A stretch of DNA of 64,000 nucleotides. Origin: Callorhinus ursinus. Lineage: Eukaryota > Chordata > Mammalia > Carnivora > Otariidae. The translations under genes and the position numbers were made by a program. This document shows positions 1 to 11,890 of the stretch, in pieces. A model generated the notes under the pieces. It worked only from the letters and a program-made list of their open reading frames with translations. It was not told where the DNA came from and ran no database searches. How positions within the stretch are numbered: position 1 is the first letter of the stretch; every line of letters begins with the position of its first letter. Where the stretch lies: positions 7,007,599 through 7,071,598 of the forward strand of contig NW_020312902.1 in NCBI RefSeq assembly GCF_003265705.1, in the 5' to 3' direction.

Positions 1-1212
1 TCTTTGCATCGGATCTCAGTAGTAAACTATATGTGTTTTTTTCTAGAACGACCCATGAGGTCCAGCTTTCTGTGTGCAATCACCTGAGCCCCCTGGTCTC
101 AACATTTGTAAGTGAATTATATGTACCCAGAGGACAGACTGATTTGGAGGAAGCTACTGGTGCAATTGCATAGAAAGGATGGGCACTCTGGTGCTGGTTT
201 GGGGGAACAGAGGTGGCACTGTGAGGGGAGCGGCGGGTTTCGAGAAGGCAGAGCTCTGGCTCCCCTCCCCGCCTCCCTTTTCCAGAGGAAACCACACCCA
301 ACAGGTAAAACAAGAGCTAGGGACTCTCTGCAGGGTGGCTGAGGGCATCTGTGTCTGTCACGGTTGTCCATCAAGCCTTCTGTCAGAGTCCATTTTGGGA
401 GATACCTTCCTCACAGTCTGTGGTGAGCAGAACTGTGCTGATGTGTGGCAAGCACTTTAGGGGGTAGCAGCTGACACACAGAAAGTGCTCCCTCCGTGCA
501 TGCTGCTGTCATTTCTGAGAACTTCCAAGTGTACGTAAAATGTTTAAACATAAAACTGAGCTCCGAAGGGAAGGGGTGTGTGTGCATGCACCTGCATTGG
601 GAATGTTTGATAAAAGACAAATTTAATGCCTCCTCTATTTGAGAACTTTCTAGACCATGTAATAACGGCAATCACAACAGAAGTGCTTCCTCTCATCCGG
701 CGGCAAAGAGGTTGGCATTTGCCAGTCTGTAAATATTGAGGTCAGGGTCCTGGGATGTTAAAGCTGGGAGGGACCTCATGTGTCTCCCACCCACTCCCAG
801 CTTTTAGTGATGAGAAAACACTCAGAAGACAAGTCTCACCCCAGACCACTTGGCCAGGAAGAAGCAGAGGCAGATGATAGCTTGGGTTAGCTTGAGAGTA
901 GAGAGAGCTGAGGGCTCTGAGTTCCCATCAAGCCCTACTCACTCTCCAGGTGACAGATGAGCCTGGGAATGACGCCAGGGCAAGGGCTGGCCTCACACAC
1001 GTCAGTCAGCTCAGACAGTGGAGGATGGAGAGGAGCTTGAGTAGGGAGAAGCAGACGTGGAAGCACTCCCAAGGCTCCTTTTGCTTCCATTGCCTTGCCC
1101 TGTTTGGATGTCATGTCTGCTGACCACATACTTGGAGGGGCTGGGTTGGTGCTATTGGTGATACACCTCAGGTAGCCCTGGCTGTCCCATGGTTCAGTCA
1201 GGGACAGACTGG
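1..1212. other. Unique non-coding sequence
   Basis: No repeat family, RNA gene or plausible exon was recognised. Open frames on both strands are under 95 codons, overlap one another, and lack any recognisable domain. Base composition is ordinary for mammalian intergenic or intronic DNA. Confidence 0.5.
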
Positions 1213-1216
1213 TGGG

Positions 1217-1292
1217 CGTGTGTGTGTGAGAGAGAGAAAGAGAGAGACAGAGAGAGACAGAGACAGAAACAGAGACAGAGGCAGAGAGAGAT
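1217..1292. repeat. GT/GA-rich simple repeat
   Basis: A short (GT)n run passes into an imperfect (GAGA/CAGA)n purine tract. It explains the Ser/Val-rich translation of a minus-strand open frame across 935-1435, which is not a gene. Confidence 0.85.
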
Positions 1293-1448
1293 ATAAGTCT
1301 CAGATTTGAGTGGGAAGTCTCAAATAGGCTTGGGAGAGAAAGTTTGGAATCAAAGGGATCATTCTCATTACCCAACTTCTTATGAGCACTTTTTACTATT
1401 GATTCAACTTGTGAGTCAAGAAAAAAAAAGTCCAAATAATACCATACT

Positions 1449-1969
1449 TTTTTTGTTTTGTTTTGTTTTTTAATTTTTTATTGTTATGTTTATCACCATA
1501 CATTACATCATTAGTTTTTGATGTAGTGTTCCATGATTCATTGTTTGTGCATAACACTCAGTGCTCCACGCAGAATGTGCCCTCTTTAATACCCATCACC
1601 AGGCTAACCCATCCCCCCACCCCCCTCCCCTCTAGAACCCTCAGTTTGTTTTTCAGAGTCCATCGTCTCTCATGGTTCGTCTCCCCCTCCGATTTACTCC
1701 CCTTCGTTCTTCCCCTCCTGCTGTCTTCTTCTTTTTTTTCTTTTTTAACATATGTTGCATTATTTGTTTCAGAAGTACAGGTCTGTGATTCAACAGTCTT
1801 GCACAATTCACAGCGCTCACCATAGCACAGACCCTCCCCAATGTCTATCACCCAGCCACCCCAACCCTCCCAACCCCCACCACTCCAGCAACCCTCAGTT
1901 TGTTTCCTGAGATTAAGAATTCCTCATATCAGCGAGGTCATATGATACATGTCTTTCTCTGATTGACTT
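1449..1969 (-). mobile_element. 5'-truncated L1 (3'UTR only)
   Basis: The sequence matches the 3' end of the full-length L1 at 56351-56860 in the same orientation: T-rich tail, then the 'caccatacattacatcatt' block, then two G-rich (C-rich on +) tracts. The copy stops just before ORF2. It is flanked by a 14-bp target-site duplication with one mismatch (1435-1448 and 1970-1983), so both insertion boundaries are known. No coding capacity. Confidence 0.93.
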
Positions 1970-1983
1970 AATAATATCATACT

Positions 1984-3287
1984 CTTAAGACACACTTTTA
2001 TATAGAGTGTTCCCTAAATCTTAATGCTTGCTTAAAACTGCTGAGGCACTCTTTAGGTAAAGGATTAAGCGCCGTAGTTGATAGTTTTGAGGGGGTGAGT
2101 GCTAGAGAGGGGAAGTGGGGCAGGTTTGGGGGCTGTAACCCAGTGAGGAGCGGGCCAGTCCCCCATCTCAGGGCTGAGCTGGCGGGGAAGAGCCCTTGTG
2201 GGCAGATGGCTGTGCCATAAAATGATTTGATTCAGAAGTGCTTGACCCGAGTGGACCTTTTTGTGGGAATCGGTAGGGAGGAGAATGAAGAAGCCTGGTA
2301 AAGGAGTAGGGATGGAGGACCAGGAAGGAAAGGAGGCTGTGGATTCACAGAAAGCCCGTGGTATGCTTCTTGAACTTTCAAGTCAAGGCAGTGGAGTTCA
2401 AGCCAAGTTCAGCCTGATCACCAAGGGACAAAGAGCTGCCGTGATATCTGGGTTACATAAATAATTCAAGTAGTAGCTGTCTAGGAAAACATGTCCTGAG
2501 GGCTTATGGGGTCATCCTGTCGTTGAATATTTAAAAACAAATGAACAGGCTTGCACTCCTGGCCTCACATACAGTGGAAGCCCAGTTCCAAACTTTTAAT
2601 ATTTTCATAATACACGGAGGCTTACGATCCCTTCCTCACCTTTCCCTCCAATTTATGGTTGTCACTGAATAATTCTTGAGCTTGACCTCAGTTCACCTCC
2701 TGTGGCTCTTCTTTCCATTTTACCCCATGTGCATCTAAATGTGCCATAAGCCCTTTTTAAAAATTTCCCGGAAGCATCCCCAATGCAAGACAGCTGATGT
2801 GGTAGCCTTTTACGGATTAGGGGTCACAACACAGCCCAGACGGATAGCTTGAATCATTTATTAGATTTGCTGGTCTGTAACTCTCCCTTGGTCTTTCCCC
2901 ACTGCCTGGAACATCTTGCTTGCAGTCTTCTCTTCTCAAACTCTAGTACCTCTTCCATTTTGCTGAGTCCTTCTTCGTTCTTGTGTGGACAATTCACATC
3001 TGTCTGGATACTCTTCCCACATCTATGTCCTGGAGAAATAAAATTTGTTTTATTCTGCTAATCTGATTACCTTTTATCATCGCCACCTTCTTTATTAGAG
3101 CTAGAACCTGCCTTTTCACAAGAATGGTCCTTCAAAATGTTTTTCTAGATAACAAGACAGTTTTTTCCTTAAAAGGGAAGTTTGCCACCAAGTTTTAAAA
3201 TAATATGTTCCCACCCCTACTTCATTAAATTCTGATCTCTTAAGGAGGAGGGAAAGGGATGACTATTTCTTATTCAAATTAGACCCC
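1984..3287. other. Unique non-coding sequence
   Basis: No recognised repeat or gene. A 70-codon plus-strand frame at 2849-3061 (Leu/Ser/Phe-rich) lies in a pyrimidine-rich stretch and has no domain. Nothing else is supported here. Confidence 0.45.
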
Positions 3288-3302
3288 GGGCTAGTGCTTT
3301 TT

Positions 3303-3479
3303 TTTTTTTAAGATTTTATTTATTTATTCATGAGAGACAGAGAGAGAGAGACAGAGGCAGAGGGAGAAGCAGGCTCCCAAGGAGCAGGGAGCCAGATGCG
3401 GGACTCGATCCCAGCACCCTGGGGTCATGACCTGAGCCGAAGGCAGACGCCCAACCATCTGAGCCACCCAAGCGCCTCT
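3303..3479 (-). mobile_element. CAN-type tRNA-derived SINE
   Basis: Seen on + as T-tail, 'aagattttatttattta', GA-rich tract, then the tRNA-like head ending 'gagccacccaagcgcc'. A 15-bp target-site duplication (gggctagtgcttttt) lies at 3288-3302 and 3480-3494. The element interrupts an older MIR that resumes at about 3495. Confidence 0.95.
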
Positions 3480-3494
3480 GGGCTAGTGCTTTTT

Positions 3495-3700
3495 AATGCA
3501 GCATTTTATTTAATGCTCATAAAAGCCCTGTGGGAATGGGGGTTGGGAGTGGGGGTCATCCCCCTGGTTTATAGATGAGGACAATGAAGGTCAGGCAAGT
3601 CAGGGTGCTCCAGGTCATATAGGCTGGGGAATGGTGGACCTTGAGCTCAAACCAGAGTCTTTGGATTCCAGAATGCATGCTCTTTCCATCATTTTTCTTG
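3495..3700 (-). mobile_element. MIR fragment
   Basis: Diverged match to the MIR core in reverse orientation: 'tttatagatgaggacaatg' followed by 'ggtcaggcaagtcag' and a 'gagctcaaaccagagtct' region. Recognised from memory of the family consensus; not aligned by software. Confidence 0.65.
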
Positions 3701-3964
3701 TCTTTGAAGAGAGGGCCTGGTCATTGAAACCTCATCTGTACACATTGTTTATTCTTCTCTCTTTGGCCGGGTTTTTCCACTTGCTATAGGGACAGCTCTG
3801 GTTCTCTCTTTCTTCCTCCCTTTCTGCTCTCTTCCAAGGGTCCTTGGTCCTGAGTTGTATCAACCCTACCTCTAGCTCCACAGACCTCATCACCTCAGCA
3901 TCTACTCCCTTTCATCCCGTAGTTGTGGCCATAAACTGGCCCTGGCGCCCTGGGTTAGGCCTGA

Positions 3965-4160
3965 AGTTAGGAACCTGGGCTGGAGTCTGAAAGATGTGAG
4001 TCCAAACTGCAGCCTAAACAGTTGTGTGACCTTGGGAAAGTGAAATGATTTGCTTTAGTTTTTTCTTCTCTGAAATGGAGACAGTGAGAGCACCCAACTC
4101 TGAGGGCTGCTATACGGGGCCCATGACAGGAGGTCGATAAAGAGATCAGCATGGGTCTGG
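3965..4160 (+). mobile_element. MIR
   Basis: Forward MIR order is visible: 'acctgggctggagtct', 'gtgtgaccttgggaaagt', 'ttcttctctgaaatggag', then the diverged 3' part. Old mammal-wide SINE. Confidence 0.75.
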
Positions 4161-4377
4161 TGAATCATTAGGGCTCATAAATGGTAGCGATTGGTATGGT
4201 TGTTGACATGGCAGTCCGGCTACCAGTCTCCTCAAACCCTTCACAGGCATGCATTGCTTACCTGCCCAGACTCCTTGGCCGGACACTCAAGTCCTCTGCC
4301 AACTGTGCATTTGAATAATACACATCTCTTGGTACCTCTAGGCATGTTCATTACTCTGCTTAAGAATAAATGCTTTG

Positions 4378-4564
4378 GGGGACACCTGGTGGCTCAGTTG
4401 GTTGAGTGTCTGCCTTCGGCTCAGGTCATGATCCCAGGGCCCTGGGATCAAGTCCTGCATCGGGCTCTTTGCTCAGCGGGGAGCCTGCTTCTCCTTCTGC
4501 CCCTCCCCCTGCATGTGCTCTCTCTCTCTCTCTCAGTTGAATAAATAAAATCTTTTTTTAAAAA
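4378..4564 (+). mobile_element. CAN-type tRNA-derived SINE
   Basis: Head 'acacctggtggctcagttgg', box-B-like 'gggatcaagtcct', (CT)n tract and an AATAAA-rich tail. Imperfect target-site duplication at 4363-4377 and 4565-4579 (12 of 15 match), so probably an older copy than its neighbours. Confidence 0.93.
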
Positions 4565-4579
4565 AGAACAAACTCTTTG

Positions 4580-4990
4580 AAGAGAGGGAGGCATTTTATG
4601 TCTTTGGTATTGTGGGCAGTGTCTAGAATGAATTCAAGAAATGGTTGGGGAGACAAAGAGCTGAGCAGCTTCTACTGTGGATGGCACTTTGCAACTCCAC
4701 TTAATCCTCCCCTGACACCAGCTCCATTTCCTGCCTCTCCCCAGTTCAGTCTCTGCTCACAACTTACCTCACTCCCAAGATGGACATCTGACCTTCAACG
4801 CTACGACATAGGCATATATTGGAAGGGCTACCATTTTCTACTTGGAAAGTTACCTTTCCTAGTGGTCTCTAAGATTGAGAATTCAGACCCACGGGAACAC
4901 AGTAAGTTTGAAGTGCTGATTGGGATGGCAGGGTAGAAAGGTCCAGAAAGTCTGGTGATAGAGAGGGGTCTTGCAAGCAGGAGCAGGGGC
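4580..4990. other. Unique non-coding sequence
   Basis: A 119-codon plus-strand open frame (4577-4936) crosses most of this stretch. It has no recognisable domain and starts at the edge of the SINE duplication. I do not call it a gene. Confidence 0.45.
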
Positions 4991-5003
4991 TTGGACACCT
5001 TTA

Positions 5004-5215
5004 TTTTTTTATTTTTTATTATTTTTTAAAAGATTTTATTTGTTTATTTGACAGAGAGAGAAGGAGAGCACAGGCAGGGGAAGGAGCAGAGGGAGAGGGA
5101 GAAGCAGGCTCTCCGCTGAGCAGGGAGCCCAATGCGGGGCTTGATCCCAGGACCCTGGCATCATGACCTGAGCCGAAGGCAGACACTTAAACGACTGAGC
5201 CACCCAGGTGCCCCT
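5004..5215 (-). mobile_element. CAN-type tRNA-derived SINE
   Basis: Long T-rich tail, GA-rich tract, and a head ending 'ccacccaggtgcccc'. A 13-bp target-site duplication with one mismatch lies at 4991-5003 and 5216-5228. Confidence 0.94.
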
Positions 5216-5228
5216 TTGGCCACCTTTA

Positions 5229-7289
5229 GCTTGCCGCGTTCAAGTCCTCACTATGATGGTCTTGTAGAATATGAACTTGGTGAGGCTGATCTACATTTCC
5301 CAGAATTCCCTTTTCAGGGTATAGTTTTAGCTAGGGTGGGTCACAATAGAGAGTCTTGGGAGATCTGGAGGATGAGAGAAGATGCAGCCATTCTGCAGCT
5401 CATCCGTGTTGTTGCTGATGTGCTGACTCCCCTCCCGGGGGTGAAACAGCCACTGGGCCTGCAAGGTGCACCTGCTTTTCCTCAGCTCCTCCTTCAGCTT
5501 CCCTAACCCCTGGCTCAGGTGTGTGTGTTTAGCCCCATGATTGAGGGCTCCAGCTTCTGTAGGGAACCCACACCTTCAAGGTGACAAGCAACAAGGGGTT
5601 TTGTCCGTCCTCCTGAGTGGGTTCCAGATTGTTCTTGATCTCCTCCACTTGGCATTTCCCTTCCCTCCCCGACGGCCTGCCTGGAGACTTCAGGTGCCAG
5701 CCTCAAAGACAGAGAACAGCCTTATAGAAACATGTCTTCTAGGGGTTCTGCTTCAACCGTGAGGGCCTGGTTGAACCCTGCGTGTCGCATTCACTAAAAG
5801 AAAGAGAGAATGGAAGAGACTGGGTGGAATTGACTCTTCTATACACTGAGCACCTGCCTCCAGTAAGCCTGTGACTGGAAGCGGGGCAGCGTGCTTCCTG
5901 GTCTCAGTTCTGATGGACCTCTCCAGAGGGGGACCTTTGTCCTCACTGAGTGTGGAAGCTCAAGGATAATTTTGATGATATTTCTAATTTTTACCTTGTT
6001 CTCTGACTTTGGGTCCTAACTCCCATATGAGATGTGAGCCTACTGTATGGATTTGGGAGTTGTTGGTATAAAGGTACCGAGAACAGGGGACATTCCTCAG
6101 AGAATGCTTGCAAAATGAAAAGAGGACCCTGGGAACTAATTTCAAAAAGAATTCAAACTGAATATGGACCAAAATCTTTGGTCATTTATTTGGTCTTTAC
6201 AAAAGACCCCTTTTTATATTTCCATTTATGTAAAAGCCATAAAATTCTAGATCTAGCAGTCATTTAAAAAAAAATCGTTACTGAAAAGTATAAAAAAAAA
6301 GAATTAGCTGTCGCAGAAGATTCAGGGCTGGGTACCGTCTAAGGCTCGGTAATGGGTTTAAAGTCCTTTGCTCTGTTCTTGCTTTCACTGGAGTCCCTTG
6401 CTGTCTACACAGTACTTTAGGGGGAAAAGAGCAATTTAAAACCCTGACAATATTTACTCATTTCCTGTTTACCCTGGGGTATCTGAGCTCACCAGTACAG
6501 TGAATCAACAGCTTAAAAGAGAAGGCAGGATCACACTCTACGGTTTTGCTTTAGACTCGAATTCAAAGAAAATGGAGATTTTCCTTTTGCACTTGGTGTA
6601 GAGATAGCCCCATTGGAGAACTCAAAACTACTGGTAGGCAAGAGAAGTCTTCGCGTACCATTGCGGGCTTCTTTGACCATCATCTTAGATAAGGGTTTGT
6701 TTTGAAATAGAAAGAGGCTTGTTTTGGTTTCAAGAATGAGAGAACGCTTTGCTTCCTCTCATCTCGGGCCAGCTCCTGTAGAGTAAGTCATAGACCTAAC
6801 ATTAGCCCAGATATAGGGTTTCCTTTGAAAATTGAAGCTTGGCTCGTGTTCACAGAGAGCTATGATTTCCTGACTTCAGCTTTGCCTACTGAGTTGGTCT
6901 GTTCAAAATGCTTCGAACGGGGGGTGGGGTTGGTCATGGTTCCTGGCGTGGTTGGGAATGGTGTGGTCTTCTTTGGCAGGTCTCAGATTCCAGGATCCTC
7001 TGCTATATCCTCTGTCTAAAGGGCCTTCCCTCAAATCTCAGTTTTACCAGCTCTGTGACTCTGTTTAATGGTAGCAATTCAAGGCTCTGCTGGCTGAGGA
7101 GCTGGTTCTTTCCGTCATGGCTTCATGCATACTTACTCATTCCCCCAATTTTCCCTGCACTGCCTTCTCATCCATCCATTGGTTGAAAACCAGCTCTCTT
7201 GTCTTAAACATGGGGCATGGAATGTATTAGAGGACATCACTTTAGGGTTCTAGACAGACCTCTGTTAACAATAGTGCTAGCTATTGCTG
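5229..7289. other. Unique non-coding sequence
   Basis: Two kilobases with no recognised repeat or exon. Small open frames are scattered on both strands and overlap. The region may hold old relics too diverged to recognise by eye. Confidence 0.4.
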
Positions 7290-7530
7290 GGACCTGTGTG
7301 AACTAGACCCTTAATACTGGCGGGCACTGTGCTAAGCAGTTTGTATTCATGAACTCATTTATTTCTGAACACAACCCTATGAGATAGATAAGTATGATCC
7401 CTATTTTATATGTGAAACAACTGTTAAGCAACATTCTCAAGGCCACACACCTTAGAAGTACTGGGGCCAGAATTCAGGTTCTGCCAGATACCAAATCCAT
7501 ACTGTTAGCTTCCTCCCTACAACTCCTGCT
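7290..7530 (-). mobile_element. MIR
   Basis: Reverse-orientation MIR: 'gggcactgtgctaagcag', 'gaactcatttatttctg', 'accctatgagatagataag', 'tccctattttatatgtgaaac', then 'gccagaattcaggttct'. Near full-length. Confidence 0.8.
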
Positions 7531-8064
7531 TTGTTCAGAAATCTTTATTTCCTCACTGCCCGGCCATTAGCCATATGTTTGTTAAAAACAAAGCCCTAGA
7601 TCTTATTTCAGCTCATCTAACATGACTTCCCTTGAGCATTTTGTTTTGAGGCTAAAAAATTTGAACATGAGCATCTAAATTAAAGTGCCCTTAAAAAGAT
7701 TTATTAGCAGATTGCTTTCATCTTGACCATAACTAATCATAGAAAAGGGAAAACAAGACAAGTGGCCAGAAGTACCCTTTGAAACACTGCATTTGCTGAA
7801 ACTGGTACAGAGTAGCTTTTAAGACTACATTCAGTTCTCACAAGTCTCCCTGGGGTCCCAGTGAAATAGAATTTGCGACACAATAAATAAGACGTCTATA
7901 AAAGAATCATGCCATGCAAGGAGGTGGCGGAAACTGCATCCATTTCTGTAGTCAGGTCTCTAGAAATACATGCAGTCAACTAATGTTGAACCTAAGGTGG
8001 TGGTATCATGTACAAAGGCCCCCCCCGCCACCTCCTTCCTTCCCTGACTCAAACACTGTTTGAG
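7531..8064. other. Unique non-coding sequence
   Basis: No gene or repeat recognised, apart from a short C-run at about 8021-8027. Confidence 0.4.
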
Positions 8065-8640
8065 CTCATACTAATGCTAACTGTTAGGTGCTGAGGATTC
8101 AAAGGCGAATACACCAGAATCAGTGAGCCCAGATGAGGCTTATTGTAAGGAGGAGGGATAATAACAAAGAAATCAATGCATAGATACTAGGTTAAGTCAT
8201 GATAATTGCTGGGATGGAAAAGTAAGGTGAGGGAAGGAGGTGGCACGCCCTTTTAGAAAAGGTGGGCCATGAAGACCTCTCGGATGAAATAATATTTGAG
8301 CAGATACTTGAGAGAATTAAGGGACTAAGCCATCTGGATTTATAAAGCAAAGGTTCTCCACAAAAGGGAAACAGCCAGTGCAAAGGCCCATAGGCAGGAG
8401 CCTGCTTGTCATTTCAAGGAACCGTAGAGAGCAGCGCAGCCAGAGTGGGGTGAGGAGTTGGAAGAGTGGAGGAAGAGCAGCTACAGAGTTGGGCAGGGGT
8501 GAAGTGGGGCCAGGGTAAGAAGTTGGCACTTTATTTTAAGTATCATGGGAGGTCCCTGGAGGGCTTGAAACAGGAGTGTGACATGACCTGACTAGCTTTT
8601 TTTAACAAACACAACAGGAGAGTAGAAACAAAAGTGGACC
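8065..8640 (+). mobile_element. Ancient mammal-wide repeat relic
   Basis: The order 'gtgctgaggattcaaagg', 'ggtgggccatgaagacct', 'atttgagcagatacttg', 'cagccagtgcaaaggccc', 'gggaggtccctggagggctt', 'gagtgtgacatgacctgac' is characteristic of an old, widely dispersed mammalian interspersed repeat. I cannot assign the family name with certainty. Open frames through it are not genes. Confidence 0.5.
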
Positions 8641-9129
8641 AGCTGGGGAAGTTGCTGTTGTCATCTTGGCAAGAATAAGGGTGTATGGTAGCTTGCGCAC
8701 AGCTGGGACTCTCCCGTGTCAGTGGCGTAGTCCTGGCCCATTCTGTGTGCTGAAGATTTGGCCTGTTAGCTCCTTGTAGCCTCTGAACCAGGCACCCCCT
8801 CTCCCATTTATACACAGGCAGCTCTTTCCCACTGGGAGTCTCTTCATCCTCCTCTTGAATCTGCGATGGCCTTGTGACTTGCTTTGGCCAATAGAACATG
8901 GCAGAAACAATGCTGGGCCATTTCTAGACGTGTCCTTTAAGAATCCTGGCAACTTCCACGTTCTCTCTGGGGAAGCCAGTCACGGTGTAAAGAAGCTCGG
9001 GCTGGACTCAGCATGAGGCGCCAGTGGAGAAAGAGAGGACAAATGGTGGAGAAACATTCTTAGATTTCTAGACTGTGTGATTCTAGATGGCTGACGAGTG
9101 TTACCCGCTTCACTGTCAACAGCTCTGGG
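8641..9129. other. Unique non-coding sequence
   Basis: No recognised element. A minus-strand 118-codon frame (8543-8899) overlaps the end of the preceding relic and has no domain. Confidence 0.4.
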
Positions 9130-9275
9130 GGGTAAATATTCTCAACATACTTTCCCTGAACAGGGACCAGAAGCTCAGAGAAGTAACTTGTCCAAAATCA
9201 CCCAGCTAGTAAATGATGGTGACAGGATTTGATTTTTTGCCACTGTAACCCAGAAGCCATCACTCTTCACCATGA
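9130..9275 (-). mobile_element. MIR fragment
   Basis: Contains 'gaagctcagagaagtaact', 'tccaaaatcacccagctag' and 'taaatgatggtgacaggatt', the reverse-orientation MIR core. Confidence 0.75.
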
Positions 9276-9341
9276 GTAAAATGTCACTCTGAGGATGCAG
9301 GATGCTTTTGAATTTAAAGATGGAACCTGGGAGAAAAACCG

Positions 9342-9520
9342 TGGCTCTCAAGGACCAGCAGCAGCCCCATCGCCTGGAACTCGATACACATGCACGTTCT
9401 TGGGGCCCAGCACAGACCCCTTGAGACAGAAACTCGGGGTGGGGCCATCCACCAGTCTGGGCTTTTGACCAGTCCTCAGATGATCTTGATGCAAGCTAAA
9501 GTTTGAGAACCAATGCTGTA
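9342..9520 (-). mobile_element. MER5A (hAT-Charlie, non-autonomous)
   Basis: Diverged reverse MER5A: near the left end 'ctctcaaggaccagcagca', centre 'gaaactcggggtggggcca', right end 'gctaaagtttgagaacca', the reverse complement of the classic terminal inverted repeat. Non-coding. Confidence 0.8.
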
Positions 9521-9939
9521 GGACTTTTTTCTTGGAAAAGACTTTGTATGTGGCAGGTGTTGGGGAACAGAGGGAAGGATCTGGGGGATGTGTTCTTTGT
9601 GGCTCTGAAAAGCGCTGGCCATTCCTGAGGGGTTTAGCCATCTGTCCTCACCGATTAGGACAGGTCTGGGTTTCTCCTTTAGAAATACCTATTTCTTCCC
9701 CAAATCTTATCAGTCTTCCCAAGCTGCTTTTGCTTTGGCTGGGCACCTTGGCTTCAAAGGACTGTTACTTCAAAGACTCTTTACCATGATGTAAGTTCCT
9801 GTGATAAGTTAGGTCACTGCCCTGGCAGACCTATTGTTGCTTTATTGGTCAGTTAAAGCCAGGTTAGCTGTGGTAACAAACAACCCCAACATTTCAATGG
9901 CTTAAAGCAGATGTAGGCATATTTTTACCTCCCCCCCAC

Positions 9940-10095
9940 AACCATGTGAAGTGATGGACATGTTAATGAGCTTGACTCTGGTAATCATATTACATATATA
10001 CAATGTACATATATCAAATCATCCAGTTGTACATCTTAAATATACACAATTTTTGTCAACTGTACCTCCTAAGGCTGGAAAAAGCTAAAGAATTT
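9940..10095 (+). mobile_element. Old L1 (L1M-type) 3' end
   Basis: 'gtaatcatattacatatata', 'catatatcaaatcatccagt', 'tgtacatcttaaatatacac' and a terminal 'aaggctggaaaaa' match the 3' end of old mammalian L1s. Preceded at about 9855-9940 by a further unclassified relic beginning 'gttagctgtggtaacaaac'. Confidence 0.7.
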
Positions 10096-10127
10096 CTCTA
10101 CTCAAGGTTTTTCTATAAAGAGAGAAA

Positions 10128-10335
10128 CAGAGGTAGGCAAGCTCTGGCCCAGGGTCAGGTCTGGCCCACAGCCTGAGTTTACAAAGGTTTATTGGAACTC
10201 TGCATTTACACATCATTTATGGCTGCTTTCATGCTATATAGAGTTGAGCAGTTGAGCATGATAGAAATCATATGACTGGCAAGGTTGAAAATATTTGCTA
10301 TTCAGCCCTGTACAAAAACAGTTTGCTGACTTTAC
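10128..10335 (-). mobile_element. hAT-type MER element (non-autonomous DNA transposon)
   Basis: The ends 'aggtaggcaagctctggccc' and 'aacagtttgctgactt' are diverged terminal inverted repeats of a common mammalian DNA transposon. The interior includes 'tttattggaactctgc' and 'ggctgctttcatgc'. Exact subfamily not assigned. Confidence 0.6.
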
Positions 10336-11449
10336 ACAACAGAGGGTTATTTTTCTGCATTCCAGAAGACTGTTCCGTGTCATCTTCGCACAAGGACCGT
10401 GATTCGTGGTGGCTCCACCATTTGGAACATTGAGGCCTTGTGGTGCAGGGAAGGGTGGATCAGAGAATCTCACACCGGGGATTAAACCTTTCACCCAGGT
10501 GACGCATGTTACTCCCTCTCTCACTCCATTGGCGGAAGCTAGTGACACCCGCACCTGTCCCCAGGTGGCCAGAGGAGTGTCCTCCCATGTGCCCAGGAGG
10601 AGAGCAACACTGATGAGGACCGCAGTCACTGTAGCTTTAGAAAGACCAAGGCCAGGCAGGCTTCCAGGAATGGCGAAGGAGGGTTTTGAGCTCTAGAACT
10701 ATTTTCTTTACGGACCTCAAAACTCAGGACCTATAGTCAGGGCCCCGCAGCCTGGGAGAAGCTCTAAAGAGTGAGAAAGTTAGTGTATTTTGACATGTAG
10801 CCATTTTGTGGACAACTTGCTGATCTCAGTATACATGATATTATCAAATTATCATCAGCGTGTTGTAGGGAGTTACTTGTGTGCTAAGGCACACAAGCTG
10901 ATGACAATAGTTGCTGGAATATTTTTGCATCTATAATTAAGTATTTTGCTCCGAATGCAAATAAATAAATAAAAAGAAAACAAACTTTAACCTCAAAAGA
11001 AGCCAAATTACCCGTAGTAAATAAACTTCAACAACACGGGCTGGGCATTTTGATGTGGATGTAGCTGGGAGGTTAACAGTAGCTATGCCACTGTGGAGGC
11101 TGTTGAGAGCAGTCCTGGTTGGGGCCAGCCAGGAAGCCTGTCTGATGGTATGGAAAGATTTGGAAGGAACATTGCTCCCATAAGCCTCTTATGGAGGTGG
11201 AAAGATAGAGCCTTTCCTTATCACCCTACCCCCTGTTCTCTCCAGATGCTCATAACTATAAGCAGTAACCACATTCCAAATCCCCACTAGGCAAAGAACT
11301 TTGCCCAGACCCTTTGGTTAATGAGCATGAAAACTTGAAATTTGAATGAGGCAATCTGACTGCAGTGCTGTGCAATTTACCATTATATAACACAGTGACA
11401 CTCAACTATGTTTGATTATGGTTTCTAATGAAAAATGTATCATCCCATA
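10336..11449. other. Unique non-coding sequence
   Basis: Overlapping open frames on both strands (up to 131 codons, minus, 10234-10629) start inside the preceding transposon and have no domain. Short A-rich simple sequence at about 10960-10980. No gene supported. Confidence 0.4.
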
Positions 11450-11890
11450 CACACTCTTTCAGCCACGTGATATTTTAATGCTATGCCATTAAAGGTCACT
11501 GAACATATATCTGTCTCTTAATTCTTAGTGGCTATAGAGTATAGATGTACCAATTATTTCATTTATTATTGATTCTTCTGTTTTTCTTTGTTTGACACTA
11601 TTGTAGATTACATTGTGATGAAGACTTTAGTTTTTGCACACATCCATAGTCATTCATTAGGAAAGATTTTTACAACAGGAATTTCTGAGTCAAAGGGTAT
11701 GCATGTAGGATCATTGCATAACTGCCATGTCAGCCCCATCTAGATGTCCACTCCATGTAAACAGCATCCCTTTGGATTGTGCAAACCCCACAGTTCTGCA
11801 GCATTGTCTTTAGGTTTTAAAATCTGTAACTGCCAGTCTTCCATAAAGTTTGTACTAATTAATGCTCCCGCGAGCAGTATGTAAGAATGT
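11450..11890 (-). mobile_element. Old L1 (L1M-type) fragment
   Basis: 'tggctatagagtatagatgt', 'tttgcacacatccatagt', 'ggaatttctgagtcaaaggg' resemble the old L1 3'-region seen in reverse. Highly diverged; extent approximate. Confidence 0.55.

Noticed and set aside
935..1435. 166-codon open frame, minus strand
   Set aside because: Translation is dominated by a (GA)n/(GT)n simple repeat (SVSVSVSLCLSLSLS); no domain or gene context.
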